Made by a program: the position numbers and the translations under genes. From Podospora bellae-mahoneyi (lineage: Eukaryota; Ascomycota; Sordariomycetes; Sordariales; Podosporaceae), in contig NC_085881.1 in NCBI RefSeq assembly GCF_035222275.1, positions 1,798,001 to 1,862,000 of the forward strand: a stretch of 64,000 bases of DNA, given 5' to 3'. The notes below the pieces were generated by a model. It ran no database searches. It saw only the letters and a list, made by a program, of their open reading frames with translations, and was not told the origin of the DNA. Shown here piece after piece: positions 43,608 to 55,331 of this stretch; positions within the stretch are counted from its first letter, which is position 1, and each line of letters starts with the position of its first letter.

Positions 43608-44139
43608 TGATGAAAATATCCTGGATGGAGTTTTGGATTTGATTTCTCTGGGGATGATACCAAGGACGGGCGTTTCCATTGGCTTTTTATTGCACGAGAC
43701 ATGAGACATGACAAGTACATACTAGAAAAAGGCACAAAACATCCCGATAACAGTTTGGGAAATGTTACGAGTATCTTTTTGTACCACACACATCACTACA
43801 CACTACTTGAAATATATCCCATACCATGTTACAACGTATTCTCGCTGTCACACACTCTGTACAATGATGATCAGGGATATGTATGCCAACAATAAACCCG
43901 AGCCCCTGACAGTCATTGTGTGGGGGTGGGGCGGCACCGATGACGGCGCCGAGCGATGCGTGGCCCGATATGGAAACTCCGATAAGAATTTCTACCCCGC
44001 CGAGCCCCACCGTTAACACCGGCTCCGAGCCTCCGTTAGACTGGAATCATTCTATTTGTTGCCCGTAGAGGTACTCGCGATCTGGAGGAGAAGTATCAAG
44101 GAAGGAGTAACGACAGCCCTCATCTTATAGACAGTCAAG
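43608..44139. other. Intergenic, no gene
   Basis: 530 bases; 3' region of the lipase gene and promoter of the ARMT1-type gene. Confidence 0.6.
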
Positions 44140-45735
44140 ATGGATCTAGACCCAAAGATTCGTATGTTGATGCCAAATGGTTTCCTCAAACAACAACCCC
44201 CAAAGCTAATCACAGGTTACAGCGCAATACTCAACCGGCGACCCCAACTCCTTTGGTTGGCAAACCGGAAGAAGAAGATGGCCCATCATCATCGTCAGTA
44301 ACCTCCCCTTTCTCTCCCGAAACATCCCCTCTGACTCCTCCCCGCCAGACCCAAGCCATAGACGACACCTACCGCGCAGTAGCCCACTGCCCCGACCCCG
44401 AAAAGCAAACCGAAGGTAAGCGCATCGTCGAAGCGCTCACCAAACTTAAATACGAAGTCCAGCACGACCGCGCCCTCACCCCCCTCCCCGACGATGGCTA
44501 TCCCGATATAGCCACCTACAACGCCGAGCTCGAACAGCTCAACTCCCCAACCTGGCTGAAATCCCCCTGGCTCTACACCGAATGCTACCTCTTCCGGCGC
44601 ATTGCCACCTCCTTCGCCCTGTCCAGCCACTGGAAAAACTACGATGTATTCGCCCGCCAAAAAACCTCCACCTTCCGCTCCTCCCGCCCCGCCGTCCTCG
44701 AGCTCGCCGCCAGATACAAGGACTTGATGTCCCAGCTCCAAAACCACCCCGACCAGCCCCGCGAGGCGCAGGAGTTGCTCTTCGCCGAAATGGCCGAGAT
44801 CTGCCTCTGGGGCAACGCCACTGACCTATCTCTGCTCACGTCCCTCACGTACGAAGACATCCAAGCCCTCCAAGGGAGCGAAGCCCGCAAGAAGGCAGAG
44901 GCCAACATCCTGGTCAACGACCTCCCGTCTTGCTTCGCCCACCTTCTCGAAGCGAAACAATCCGGCAAAAAAGAACGTCGGGTCGACATCGTCCTCGACA
45001 ATGCTGGCTTTGAGCTGTTTGTTGATCTCGTCTTGGCTGGGTACCTCCTCTCTGCTGGATTGGCCACACATGTCGTCTTACATCCAAAGTCAATTCCCTG
45101 GTTTGTCTCCGATGTTTTGCCGTCCGACTTTGCCGCTTTGTTGAACGCACTGGCGGCGCCGAGGTGGTTTTACGAGACGCCCTCTGGGGAGGAGGAGCTA
45201 CAGGGGAAGACGCCAGAGAAGTTATCTGACAAGGAGGTGGAGGAGTTGGGGTTCTTGTTCCAGGAGTGGAGCAGGTTCCATGCTGAGGGGCAGTTGGTCT
45301 TGAGGCCAAACAGAGTGTGGACCGGGCCGGGTAGCTTCTGGAGACTGCCCAAGGAAGCGCCAGAGTTGGTGGAGGACTTGAAGGGGAGCGAGGTGGTGAT
45401 TTTTAAGGGGGATTTGAACTATAGGAAGCTGGTTGGAGATGTGAGTTTCTCTTCATGTTTACTGTTTTCTTCTTTTGCGACCGATGCTAACAGAGACTGT
45501 GTAGGCTGCTTGGGATCCCACTACCCCTTTCACAGAAGCCATCGGTCCTCTTGGTCCTGGTTCTGGGCTCAACATCCTCGCTCTGAGAACGTGCAAGGCC
45601 GATGTCGTTGTTGGTCTTCCTCCCGGAAAAGACGAGGAGCTCAAGGCGCTCGAGGATGGCGGTGGTGACTCTGGAGCGCGCAAGTGGGCTTGGAACGGAA
45701 AGTGGGCTGTTGTCTCCTTCTCCAAGGGGTCATGA
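44140..45735 (+). CDS. Damage-control phosphatase ARMT1 (DUF89), 471 aa
   Basis: Metal-dependent phosphatase that clears harmful sugar phosphates such as fructose-1-phosphate (yeast YMR027W/Hrt2 family). Four exons: 44140-44161, 44223-44293, 44349-45440 and 45505-45735; introns 61, 55 and 64 nt. Start MDLDPKIPQYSTGDPNSFGW matches the family's N-terminus, and RRRWPIII joins to TQAIDDTYRAVAH across intron 2 (donor GTCAGT). The middle holds LNSPTWLKSPWLYTECYLFRR. Metal and phosphate site residues are visible in IVLDNAGFELFVDLVLAG and VIFKGDLNYRKLVGD. The end carries WDPTTPFTEAIGPL and the last strand WAVVSFSKGS. The frame of exon 3 also stays open leftwards into intron 2; the spliced reading is preferred because it restores the conserved N-terminus. 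Confidence 0.95.
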
Positions 45736-46518
45736 GCGGAGGATTTGTCATGGATCTGTCTGTTGATACAGGAAGCAAGGCACCGGTAGCATACTAGAAA
45801 GTCAATTTTTGGCAATAGATGAACTAGCTGATTAACCAAATCGGTGTCCATACTGCGCTATGTATTTGGGGTGGGTGGTATGCTAATTAAGTAGCCGCTA
45901 TACTTGACAATTTTATAGTATTCAGACGCTGGGACTGGAGCAACAATAATGATGTCGGCTCATGCCCGTCGGTGTTCCGTCCAATCATGCTGTGCTACCG
46001 ACTCATGTTAGCGGCGGTGACACTCGACTACACTCGTTCCCAGCAACGCTTACCTAGTTCTTCCGTCCAAATTGTGTTTTCCCTGAATAACCCGACATAT
46101 TTGCAAATGCAACCTGGCGCTGATGCTGATGGGTACCATACCCGCACTTCCCAATGTTACCAGAACCCTTTAGCAGCAAAAAAAAAAAAAATTAAAAAAA
46201 AAATTAAACAAATGCCCCATGTAACCCCGTTCATATTAGTGTTCTCTTGATGGAAGGAGTCCGTACCCAAGCTCCGCACCTGGCCTCTATCCCGTTTCCA
46301 GTTGGTCTTCCACTGTACGTGACTTCGGAGACTTGGCCCTACTCGATGCTCCTGTCTGCTTCTCGCCCTCCTTCTCAACTGCATCGTTCTCTTGTTCCTC
46401 ACAAGAGTCAAACTCCATCTCGGGGTTGGAAACTGTCGCCTGAGAGTCCACATATGTTTTCTCTTCTTGCTCCGATTCCATGTCTGCATCCTCTTCTGGT
46501 TCGTACCCCACAAGGCTT
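45736..46518. other. Intergenic with A-rich tract
   Basis: 780 bases, the convergent 3' regions of ARMT1 and the first cysteine-rich gene. A14-TT-A10-like tract near 46178-46205. An acidic open frame at 46287-46511 minus lies just past the stop of the cysteine-rich gene; see the finding. Confidence 0.5.
46178..46205 (+). repeat. A-rich tract
   Basis: Two long A runs separated by TT; simple sequence. Confidence 0.7.
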
Positions 46519-47346
46519 CTACCGGTGATGCCCCTCTGCGCCCTGATGACGCTGGCCCGGAGCTCGGCATCTGTCGTTTCCTCTGGTTATTTGTGTAGCC
46601 TCGGCGTCAACGTCCATCTCGTCCTCGCTGGAGCTGCCGTCTTTGTCCTCCCAACCGTCCTCGGTGTCATACAAGTCCAGATCAAACTCAGTGTCGGTCA
46701 TCGAATCCTCGGGGTATTCCTCCGGCAGAGTCTGGCTCGAACCGACATCAACGTCTTTAAGCCCCTCGCCAGAGCCATTCTGCCTCCAACACCCAGCCCC
46801 TTGATCATAAACCGGAATTGCTACCTATTTGTTAGCCTCTCTCATCGTTCAGCAAACACCCCCACCCAAGTCAAACTTACTCCGCCCAAACCAAGTACAC
46901 TTCGAACAAGGCAGATGCGCACAAGTCCTCCAATACATTGATACCGACCTTCTACTGCCCCTCTTTTCTTCCTTGCCCCTTTCCTCCGTCCCCCTGGGAC
47001 CCAAACTCGGACCCAAACTCGCACCCCTCCTCCTAACTGACTCAAACCTCTGCCTCAGCACAACCTGCCTACAAAAAGTATCCCGATTCGGGCCCTTGTT
47101 ACAAGAACAACACTTCCAGTACCTCCCCAACCTCTCATAATCCCTACATTCCTCCTTCGGACACTTCCAATCCACATTCTGAATCTTCCCGCGTTTCTTG
47201 TACACCTTTCCCCCCTCCTTTGACTTGCGGCAGAATTTGCCCAGAGGTTTTTGGGTGGTCGGGTCGCGGGGGGCGAGAGGACAGAAAACTTTCAGCTTTC
47301 CGTGGTGGCCGCATTTTTTGTGGCGGTAGTAGACTTTGTGGCACAT
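46519..47346 (-). CDS. Cysteine-rich array protein A, probable zinc binder, 255 aa
   Basis: Member 1 of a four-gene array, the only one on the minus strand. I assemble exons 47346-46881 and 46820-46519 around a 60-nt intron (GTAAGT..TAG). N-terminal block: MCHKVYYRHKKCGHHGKLKV followed by FCPLA. Then KFC, a C-x4-C pair (CPKEEC), the core YWKCCSCNKG, FCRQ, and the closing CAHLPCSKC. The region between core and closing motif has a basic, Arg/Gly-rich stretch. The C-terminal 100 residues (exon 2) are strongly acidic with a DTEFDLDLYDTEDGWED motif, absent from the other members. No signal peptide or membrane segment; I infer an intracellular metal-binding protein. The function is unknown. The shared Cys/His block with three neighbours makes the coding call strong, the 3' part less so: an acidic frame continues just past the stop and I cannot splice it in. 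Confidence 0.8.
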
Positions 47347-50300
47347 CTTGGGGGGTTTCTGGGCGGATACCTAGGCTCCGTGAGGTGTGGGAGAGTATTT
47401 GCATCTGTTGTTATGATTGTGTCGGTGTGGGGGTGGTCGTGAAAAAAGCCGTTCTTCGTGGGGGGTTGGAAGGGTTGGCAGATGGGAAAAAGAAGAAAAA
47501 AAGATGTGTTTGAATAAAGAACGAGGGAAGATAAGACACTGTCTTTGGCTTGTGTATCCTGCTTAGAAGAAACTGGGTAAGATTGTTGCTTCGGCCCAAG
47601 ACAAAAATAGCACTGTATATGTTGAAATATCTACTATTCTTGGTGCAAGAGAAGATAGAGATACCTTGGAGAAATGTGATTGCAAAGAAGAAATTGAGTT
47701 CGCAGTTGGAAAGACAATCTCTGCTTTGGCACGCAAGTGAAACCCAATTCATTGCAGGAACCATCCTTCTGATGCCCCAACAATGAGGGAAAGAGCGGCC
47801 CCGGATGAGGCACCCAGTATCCACCCTCATGGGCGCTAGGGAACGAAAAGTCGGAGTTGTCCCACGCCATATCCATTCTACTATGGGGTGAATGGATGTT
47901 TGGGTCATTGACGCCATGGTCATAATACGTAGCCGCGATCGAGACCAACTGGTGGGGATAGAACGTTTTGCCTTGCCACGTGGATGGATACGAGCGTTGG
48001 TTGTTTACTAGCATGGATACTGGTCACGAATTTAGCCCTTTTTCCCTTTTCTCAACGGTGGACGCTGTTGCCACTTACATTTATAATTGTCTAGGCAAGA
48101 GAGAGATCATGGAACATGTCATGAGGGAGGAAGAACAGTTTGATGTCGATGACAAAACATGTCCAAGAGATGCGATAATAAGATGAAAGAGAAAAGGAAA
48201 GGAAAGAAAAGAAAAGAATCATCTGAAAAACAAAGGGCCCTGGCCTGACACTGAAAAAGGGAGGCAACCAACTAGCCAGCATCTCCCTGGCCCAGGTCAA
48301 GCTTTGTTTGATCTTCCCGTCCTGCTCTTCTCCTTCACTCTCCAACCAGCTAAGCCATCAATGACATCAACATCATGAATCCAACCCCCGTCTCTCACAG
48401 ACGGAATCTCGCCAAGCAGTGGCATACCTAGACCATGGTCTGATTTTCAAAAAGCCTCCTTCCTATCCTGATAAGATCCGCTTAAGTTTTCATGTCCGCC
48501 GCCGCAACACCAGGTGGGAGTCAAGGGGGTAGCGTGGTTGATAGTTCCTCCACCTCAACACCCCACCACGGGTCGCGTCCACATGTCTGTGTGAAGTGAT
48601 GGCACAAAGCTGAGCCATGTTGTGCCACGGGACTTTTGGCAAGCCCTCTTCTCCATACGGAATTCAACTGGCGCACGCCATCTGCCGCCTTCCCCGACAC
48701 ATCAAAAAATCCATGGTAAATATCCCACCTGGAAGCCCACTGTCTCACAGGGATTGTGATATCCAGTCGGGTTTTTGCCTTCGGAGGAGGAGGTGGCTGG
48801 GTTGGGATTCGCTACACTTACGGCGTACTACTTTGTCGTTATCAATCAGTCACCCACAACATATGTTGTATGCAGTGTCGATCTCGATAGGGCCAGGGGT
48901 GCCCAGCAGCCGATCCCCCTTTAGTGCTGATCATGGATCTTGACGCGGGCTCTAGTCCCAAACCGGCAAAGTGTGAACACCACAGAAGCACTGCTTCTGC
49001 ATTTTCGAAGCACTGGTACTGGCAACCGGAGGTGGCTGTGTTGACTTGAAGCTTTATGCTTCCCCTCATCGTCAGCACCAACCCCAGCCTGCGAAGGAGC
49101 AATCGATGACGTTCATCAACATGATACTTTTTTTCCCGCAAAGATGCTCGAGACATTGACGCCTCACAGCCTCAGGAGCGCATGGTTTGGACCATGTCCC
49201 TGTCCCTGTCCAAATGGTCGCGACGAGACATCTTCTCCGCCTTTTGCCCATCCATCGTACTTTGGTAAATAGTGGCGGTGCACAGCAGGCTCTGCTTCAA
49301 ACAGGTCTGCACCTGAGCTTTTTTTGCTGCCGTCCCTGTGTCGCGTGTCGCATGTCGGATATCTTGCAGGTCTCAGTCGGGGGTTTGGGTTGGTAGGCAT
49401 ATCGAGATTTTTGGCATGCGGAGGCGGAGCTGTCTTGGAGCATGTGTCAACCATAGTTCTCCTGAGCCTTGTGCGTGTGAGCAAAACAAGACGATAGAAA
49501 CCAAATAATCGGATGCTGGGCGAAGTCCTCTTCAGCTGTGGGTAGCTTCGTGCGAGTATCGGACCTGGGATTGTCGTTCAAAAATACCCGAGGCGGCGCA
49601 AGGTCCCGACCGTTCGGAGCTGTGTGCCGGAGCTGCGGAGCTATACCAGCTGCTTCTTGGAGCTATCGGGTCCGCGCCGAGACCAACTGCAACTCAACCC
49701 GGCGCCCTGATTGGAGCAACCCTTGTCTCAAGAGATCTCCCTCTGCCGATGACAAGCTTTTGTTCGCAAATCTGTAAATCGACGTTCCTGACAATACTTC
49801 ACCCCGTGGACCAGCGCTTGTCTGTCTCAGCTTTGTGCCACGCTTGTCTCGAGCCCACTTCCAGCACTGGCCACGTTTTCTGTACAACTCCGTCTACCAC
49901 AATCCTCCATGAAGCCGGGACTCGTCTTTGCGCACGGGTGGCATAGGCGCCACGTGCGTTCACCGGCTGTAAGAAGCGTGCTGCTCGTGGTAGTTGATGA
50001 CTTGGGGTTGAACAATGCCGTAGATGGCTGCCAATAATTGGGACCCAGACTGCTGACGCGACAGATTGGGCCCCTCATGGCGGCCATACTTCCTCGTTCT
50101 GTTTGGGGCATGTACACCGTCTTGACCTGTTGGTCACTTTCTGGGAATACTGTTCCACTTGTCAACTCCAATGGCGCGAGAGGTACTCAGCCTCACGGGG
50201 TAGGGCATCAAGACGGCAAACTCATGAGCAGTCAACGTCATCCTCACCTATCGATGCCTCCATCGAGAGTCCTATATAAGACGCAGTTCGTCCTCCCTGT

Positions 50301-51176
50301 CGAGGTCGATGTGATCTGCATCAGCATCACCAGCTTCCCAAGTCGCCTTTGTATCCTCACTCGCCTCCATCCGCATCGATCCTTCAAACAAACATCATCA
50401 ACACATCCACCACGAGATCAACGGCGGCCCACCTAAAATTCCCACTTGGGGCTAGAACCAGTTCGACTCCGCTCATTACCAACAACTCAGGGCTAGACTG
50501 AACTGTTGCCTTCTGAACCTCTCTTCTCTTTGAAGGCTTCGGTAAGATACTCTGTCAATAGAGATCTAGCGGCCGAGCTTTCTCCAAGTCGGTGGCGGAC
50601 AACAAGAAACCATATTGACTGAGACCTTGTCTACAGCTTAGGCTCTTTTACTTCGAGTTCGACAAAGCCCCCTGTGACAACGTGGATACTGACTGGCTGG
50701 GCCACCGGCTTCACTCAAGCCTTGAGACAATTGTGCAACCATCAACCACTTGGGTGCCAATTTAGCAACGAAGATCACAACTTCAGCGAAAACGCCATAT
50801 CAAAACCGCCTCCGTATCCGCTGCACAGCAAACACAGTATCAGTTCGAATCTCCACACAATCTCGCCAACAGTCTCCGACTTGTCTCTCAATCTCACAAA
50901 GCCAACTTGGCTGACTGAAAGCTCCCTCTGGCGAACGCTGCTTTCCGAGACAATTGCCTGATATTCCCTTTCCCAGCAACAAGTCTCAACATTCTGAAAC
51001 GGGTTTGAAAACGCACACCCGAGATCATTGTCCAGTTAAACCACTCTCGGCTCCATTGACTTCAAAGGAGGTTCGGATACGAGATACCAAGTCAGCTCAG
51101 GACAGGCGCAGTAAAAACAGGCGCAATCCGTGTTTCGGCATCACCAAACGCAAAAAACCAGCAAACCACAGACAAG
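47347..51176. other. Intergenic within cysteine-rich array, 3.8 kb
   Basis: No gene I can support. It separates members A and B. The final 900 bases (50273 on) hold a TATA box and the probable transcribed leader of member B. Confidence 0.5.
50273..50280 (+). promoter_or_regulatory. TATA box candidate for array gene B
   Basis: TATATAAG about 900 bases before the start of member B, followed by a pyrimidine-rich leader. If used, the 5' leader is long or spliced. Confidence 0.35.
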
Positions 51177-51596
51177 ATGTGTACTTACTTCTATCTCCAT
51201 CACCACCACATGCCACCCTGCACCCGCAACATCGACATGGTGGTACACTACAGCTTCTGCCCCAACTCCACCATCGACAGTGCAGGTGCTCAGCAGCCGT
51301 GCGACAGCCCGCATTTTGACAACACCCAGAGCGTCGACTACAACGATCCCTGCGCCTCCGGTGGATGTCTCGTTTCGGCCGACTGCACCTCGGGCGGCTG
51401 CCGTCTCGAGCAACTCAACGGCCGTTGGGTATGCTGCCAGTGCAACGGCCGCGGCAATGAGTATCGCTGGTGTCGCCACCGCATGCGCAGCAGCCCAGAT
51501 ACCTTTTGCTACCACGTTTGCTGTAGTGGGTGCAAGGCCGATAACAAGTCATCATCGTCGTCGAGTTCCAGCTCCAAACGCAAGGGTGCCAAGTAG
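51177..51596 (+). CDS. Cysteine-rich array protein B, probable zinc binder, 139 aa
   Basis: Single exon, start Met with context caagATGtg. It opens MCTYFYLHHHHMPPC, so the His of the block is spread over a His4 run, then HYSFCPNS. A C-rich middle has PCDSPHFDN, DPCASGGC and ADCTSGGC (the C-x4-C pair), then RWVCCQCNGRGNEYRWC (the core), and the closing CYHVCCSGC. It ends in a Ser10-like tract and a basic KRKGAK tail. Together with A, C and D it keeps the same order of motifs, although little else is alike. No signal peptide. Function unknown; zinc binding is inferred only from clustered Cys/His. A His-rich N-terminus is its main difference from the others. Confidence 0.88.
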   Translation: MCTYFYLHHHHMPPCTRNIDMVVHYSFCPNSTIDSAGAQQPCDSPHFDNTQSVDYNDPCASGGCLVSADCTSGGCRLEQLNGRWVCCQCNGRGNEYRWCRHRMRSSPDTFCYHVCCSGCKADNKSSSSSSSSSKRKGAK

Positions 51597-53017
51597 GTCG
51601 GTGATAAAACTGAAGGACAGGGGCAAATTAGAACGTTGTCATGACGATATGAAAAGATGAAAAGATTTGGGTAGCCGAAGGATTTTGGAAGACTGGAAGG
51701 AGAGCAGAGGGGAAGCTCAGGTCAACCTTCACAACTCCGGATGAACCTCTGCGATAAACCCAAAGAGACCTCACCCGGCCCGACTTGACGGTATCACCGC
51801 CAACACCTGTTTCTTCTTTCCGTCCCCTACCCGTTCTTGTTTCTGAAGACCGCTTGGGAGCGACAAATGGCGGCCGGTGGAAACGTTGGGGCACGCGTGA
51901 CGCGTGGAGGGCCCCGAACGAGGGGCCAATGTGAATGACCGATCATGAGATTTGGGCGCTAGGTTCTGGCATGATGATTTTTCTTTTCTTTTGATGGATC
52001 TCGTATGAGCTGGCCGGCCGGTGTGGACTAACGGCAACTTGGCATCTGTAACCATCTCGGTGTTGTCGCGTGTTGATAGGCGAAGGTGCCCTAAACCCAC
52101 CCACCCTTGAGACCTCGACCGGCCAGTGCTGTAGGGAACTTCTCAACACCCCTTCGGCAAGATTTGTGTATCTTTATCTTTCTTCGTGTAACAATAGCGG
52201 GCCGGATCTCCCCTTGAGGAAGGCCCAAGTTAGTGACTGCGATCAAGCGATGAGGCTTTTGGTGTTTCACAGATCCTGCTGGTATTCTCGCTCGTGTTGT
52301 TTGCCCGAACCGACAGGTGAAGCTGCTTGATTCGATGGAGCAGGGATAGATTGAAACCAGGAAAATTGCTTGGTCAGATCTGTTGACCCAACTGGTCAGT
52401 TCAATCCTCTAGTTCCATGCGGTATCCAAACGAGCTTCCGGTTTCTGCAGCCATGCTGCTGGCATCGAGGGTGGGTGGCCCGTTTGGAAGGCCGCCCCCA
52501 CCCTAATGACCACAGGTATTGACATCTTGCTTGAATATTGAATGATAATAGTGACTGATTAGTATCCCAAAAGGGCCGGCCGTCCAGGGTGACTTCTTTG
52601 CCATGGAGTCCTACACCCGGCCCAGAGGCATCAACACAGCGCATAGACAAACGGGAGGCCACCAGAGAAGTCGTTCGGAATGAAAACCAGATTCAGTAAC
52701 TTTGGAAGAAACGATACAATGATTAGTTTCGTTTCGAAGAACGCTATAAAGAAGATGGAGAGCGTCCGCCGCTTGGTGGTTGAAGTAACGAGGAGTATGG
52801 CGGGAGCGTCCTCTGATAAGTAAGCAGCAGCCCTGGTAAGAGAAGTTGACACCCCCGAGGCACTCTTTCGGTGCCTGGGATGCATTCTGTGGCCTTGAAT
52901 ATGGCACTAACGATCCAGGTCTCAAGCCGAATTCAAAAAGGAGCGATCCACAAGCCCACTCCCCTCCCCAGCAGACACGACTCCAGTCTCGACGACGTAG
53001 GGATCCGCGGTTACGAA
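51597..53017. other. Intergenic within the array, 1.4 kb
   Basis: No gene seen; includes a TATA candidate for member C. Confidence 0.5.
52745..52751 (+). promoter_or_regulatory. TATA box candidate for array gene C
   Basis: TATAAAG about 270 bases before the start codon of member C. Confidence 0.35.
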
Positions 53018-53539
53018 ATGTGTCATCAGGTAGCCTATGCCTTGCCGTGTGAGCACGTTAAGACGCAGATAGTCTACTGTGCCAATGCAATCCTCGAAAA
53101 TAGCGCCGATGGGGGTGAAGTCCAGGGCAGCTCTGCGGCCCGATCTTCCTCGTCATCCGCAAAGCCGAAACACAAGACAAAGCCAGTTTCTGAGCCCTCG
53201 AGGTCCGATAGGAAGAACCAAGGCTCGGGGTCGCCGAAAGCCATGTCGTACAAGCAACCCTGCGCCAACTTGACGATCCAGTCCTTGCCATACCCGATGC
53301 CGCCGTCTTTCGCAGAAAACCCCGACTTCTTCACGTCATCCCTGCCATCCCCCAACTGCCCACTGTCTGATTGCCCATTCGGAATGAAAGGTCGGTGTTG
53401 GACCTGTTGTTGGTGCGGGAAAAGCGAGAATAGAACTGGACGTTGTGGGTGCGTGATGCTTGTCGAGGGGAATATGTTGCGATGTGAACACTTGTGTTGT
53501 AACGAGTGTGAACCGACTAGCATAAGAGACAGTGTGTAG
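53018..53539 (+). CDS. Cysteine-rich array protein C, probable zinc binder, 173 aa
   Basis: Single exon. I start at MCHQVAYALPCEHVKTQIV because the other members begin with Met-Cys; the frame is open further up (52871) but those residues show no similarity. N-terminal block: MCHQ..PCEH..VYCANA. A Ser/Lys-rich linker of about 60 residues follows, then KQPCAN, a Pro-rich turn, CPLSDC (the C-x4-C pair), RCWTCCWCGKSENRTGRCGC (the core), and CEHLCCNEC at the end. Both the order and the tight CC doublets match members A, B and D. There is no signal peptide; function unknown. Only this member replaces the tryptophan before CC-x-C by Thr preceded by Trp (CWTCC), a small variation. Confidence 0.88.
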   Translation: MCHQVAYALPCEHVKTQIVYCANAILENSADGGEVQGSSAARSSSSSAKPKHKTKPVSEPSRSDRKNQGSGSPKAMSYKQPCANLTIQSLPYPMPPSFAENPDFFTSSLPSPNCPLSDCPFGMKGRCWTCCWCGKSENRTGRCGCVMLVEGNMLRCEHLCCNECEPTSIRDSV

Positions 53540-55331
53540 GACTGAGCAGGGAATCTGCATCAGGAAACCGGCGAGGCTTTCCTCATGTCTATGGATTCGT
53601 TGGATCGGGATAAAATGGTACGATGTGTGCATGGTAACGACAGCAGATTCCTTCCTTGCTTCCCAGCCGGCTTCTCATGAAATAGCAGGTGACCCATGTC
53701 TCTCGCGTCATGTATTCCAGTTCAGCCCGTTTTTTCCGAGGAGACGGGTATCGAGAGGGCGTCTTCCGACCTAGCCAGGGAAGGGTCTAGGGGATATTTG
53801 AAACAAACCCAACTGTTTGTAACGTTGCTTTCCTGCCAGATCCTTTCAGCCGTTGAAAAGCCTATGTGTTGAGCATTTCAACGACTCAACCTTGACTTGA
53901 CGCAATCGTGGTTCAAGCGTGACAGACATCCGGATTCCGATCGAACACCTTGCAGCTGATGGCTTCGTGAAACTTGCAACCGGAAGATATTGCCCTCTCT
54001 GGCACAGATCAGATCAACGTGGCGCGCGGCCTCGGATCAGGCATGATGCACATGGACGATAGTCTCGTCTCACCACTTGTCCACCATAAGCACTTCTCGA
54101 AGATCTAGGGACTTTGGTGCGCGTCTACGCTGCATGCGCGGAATCATGAAATCTCTCCGGTGCAAGACATGGCTGGTTGAGAGATGCCCCCCACGACGCT
54201 TCCCACCCACAATGTAACTGTGATGACGCTGCAGATAATGCCAGGCTGCCAATGACACAATTTAACAGGCTGACCGATGAGTTAAATCTCGATAAAGATC
54301 GGAAACAGGACGTGTGATGTTCACGCTTAGCTGCAACCATGCGCCATGCGTGTAATATGCGGCCTGCACTATCCAGGGCATCCAGAAATTGGCCCGGGGA
54401 GCGAGGGGTAGTAACAGGCAGAGTGTGATCGATAACCCAGCTGGACCCCTATGAATTCTCGATGACCAAGGTTGTGCGAAAATGAAGAACTGCGTTGAAA
54501 TCTCGAAGAGATCGAACCTTTGACCCCGTATCCGGGATGCAATGGCAAAGTGCCCTGGCAACGTACAATCGATTACCGGGAGCCTGGTCGTTGGGTCAGA
54601 TCGGGCAGCCGGGGGCAGGGGTGTCAGCAAACACTGTGCAACGGTAGACGTTGGTTGTTGTTCTGATTGGTTGGTAGCCCTGTACGAAGAAAGCAAGGCG
54701 AAGCGCCGCAACTTCACACCTCCGGAGACAGGCCCGGAGACGAAATAGAACGCTACAGGCTGGACAGATCACGGATGATTGTCAGGCTCCTTGTGGGTGA
54801 ATTCGTATCGGGAATGGGTGTTCTGAAGGTAATTCGAGGAGACAGCTGATCACCACACAGTCTTCTTTTCTTTTTCCAGAACAAGGAGGGTTGTCATGCT
54901 CACGATCGCGACACCCTCATGAGGCGTCAGGACTTTCAAAGCCGGATCGTGGTGGCGGTCTCGCAGTGCAGAATCATTTGCATGACTGGAAGTCACAAGG
55001 AAGGCGGCCAATAGATGGGCCTTGTTGAGTATCCTGAAGAACTAAACAGTCTCGGGATGGTGTCCATGACAGTCTTGGGGGTGCCGAAGGTCTTCGGGAT
55101 AGGGAAAGGTATAAGATGACGGATACCGACATCTCTTCCTCATGAGTGTAGGCGTACACAAACCGAGATTTGTATCCTGAGTGACCACCTGTCAGCCTAG
55201 ACACAACATCTCGTGGGCACGGGACAGAGCAGCTCAGTCGAAGACACACCTTTCACACTCAACTCCCTCTCAAGCCCTCTCTTGATTTGAATCTTAAAGC
55301 ACCTCTCGTGCTCCCACGCCCAATATCCACC
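53540..55331. other. Intergenic within the array, 1.8 kb
   Basis: No gene seen; includes the TATA candidate for member D. Confidence 0.5.
55110..55116 (+). promoter_or_regulatory. TATA box candidate for array gene D
   Basis: TATAAGA about 220 bases before the start codon of member D. Confidence 0.45.

Noticed and set aside
44253-44348. Extension of the ARMT1 third-exon frame leftwards (MVGKPEEEDG..)
   Set aside because: Joining the exons instead restores the conserved DPNSFGW..RWPIII N-terminus, so the extension is intron.
52871-53017. Upstream extension of array protein C
   Set aside because: The family starts at Met-Cys-His; the upstream residues share nothing with the other members.
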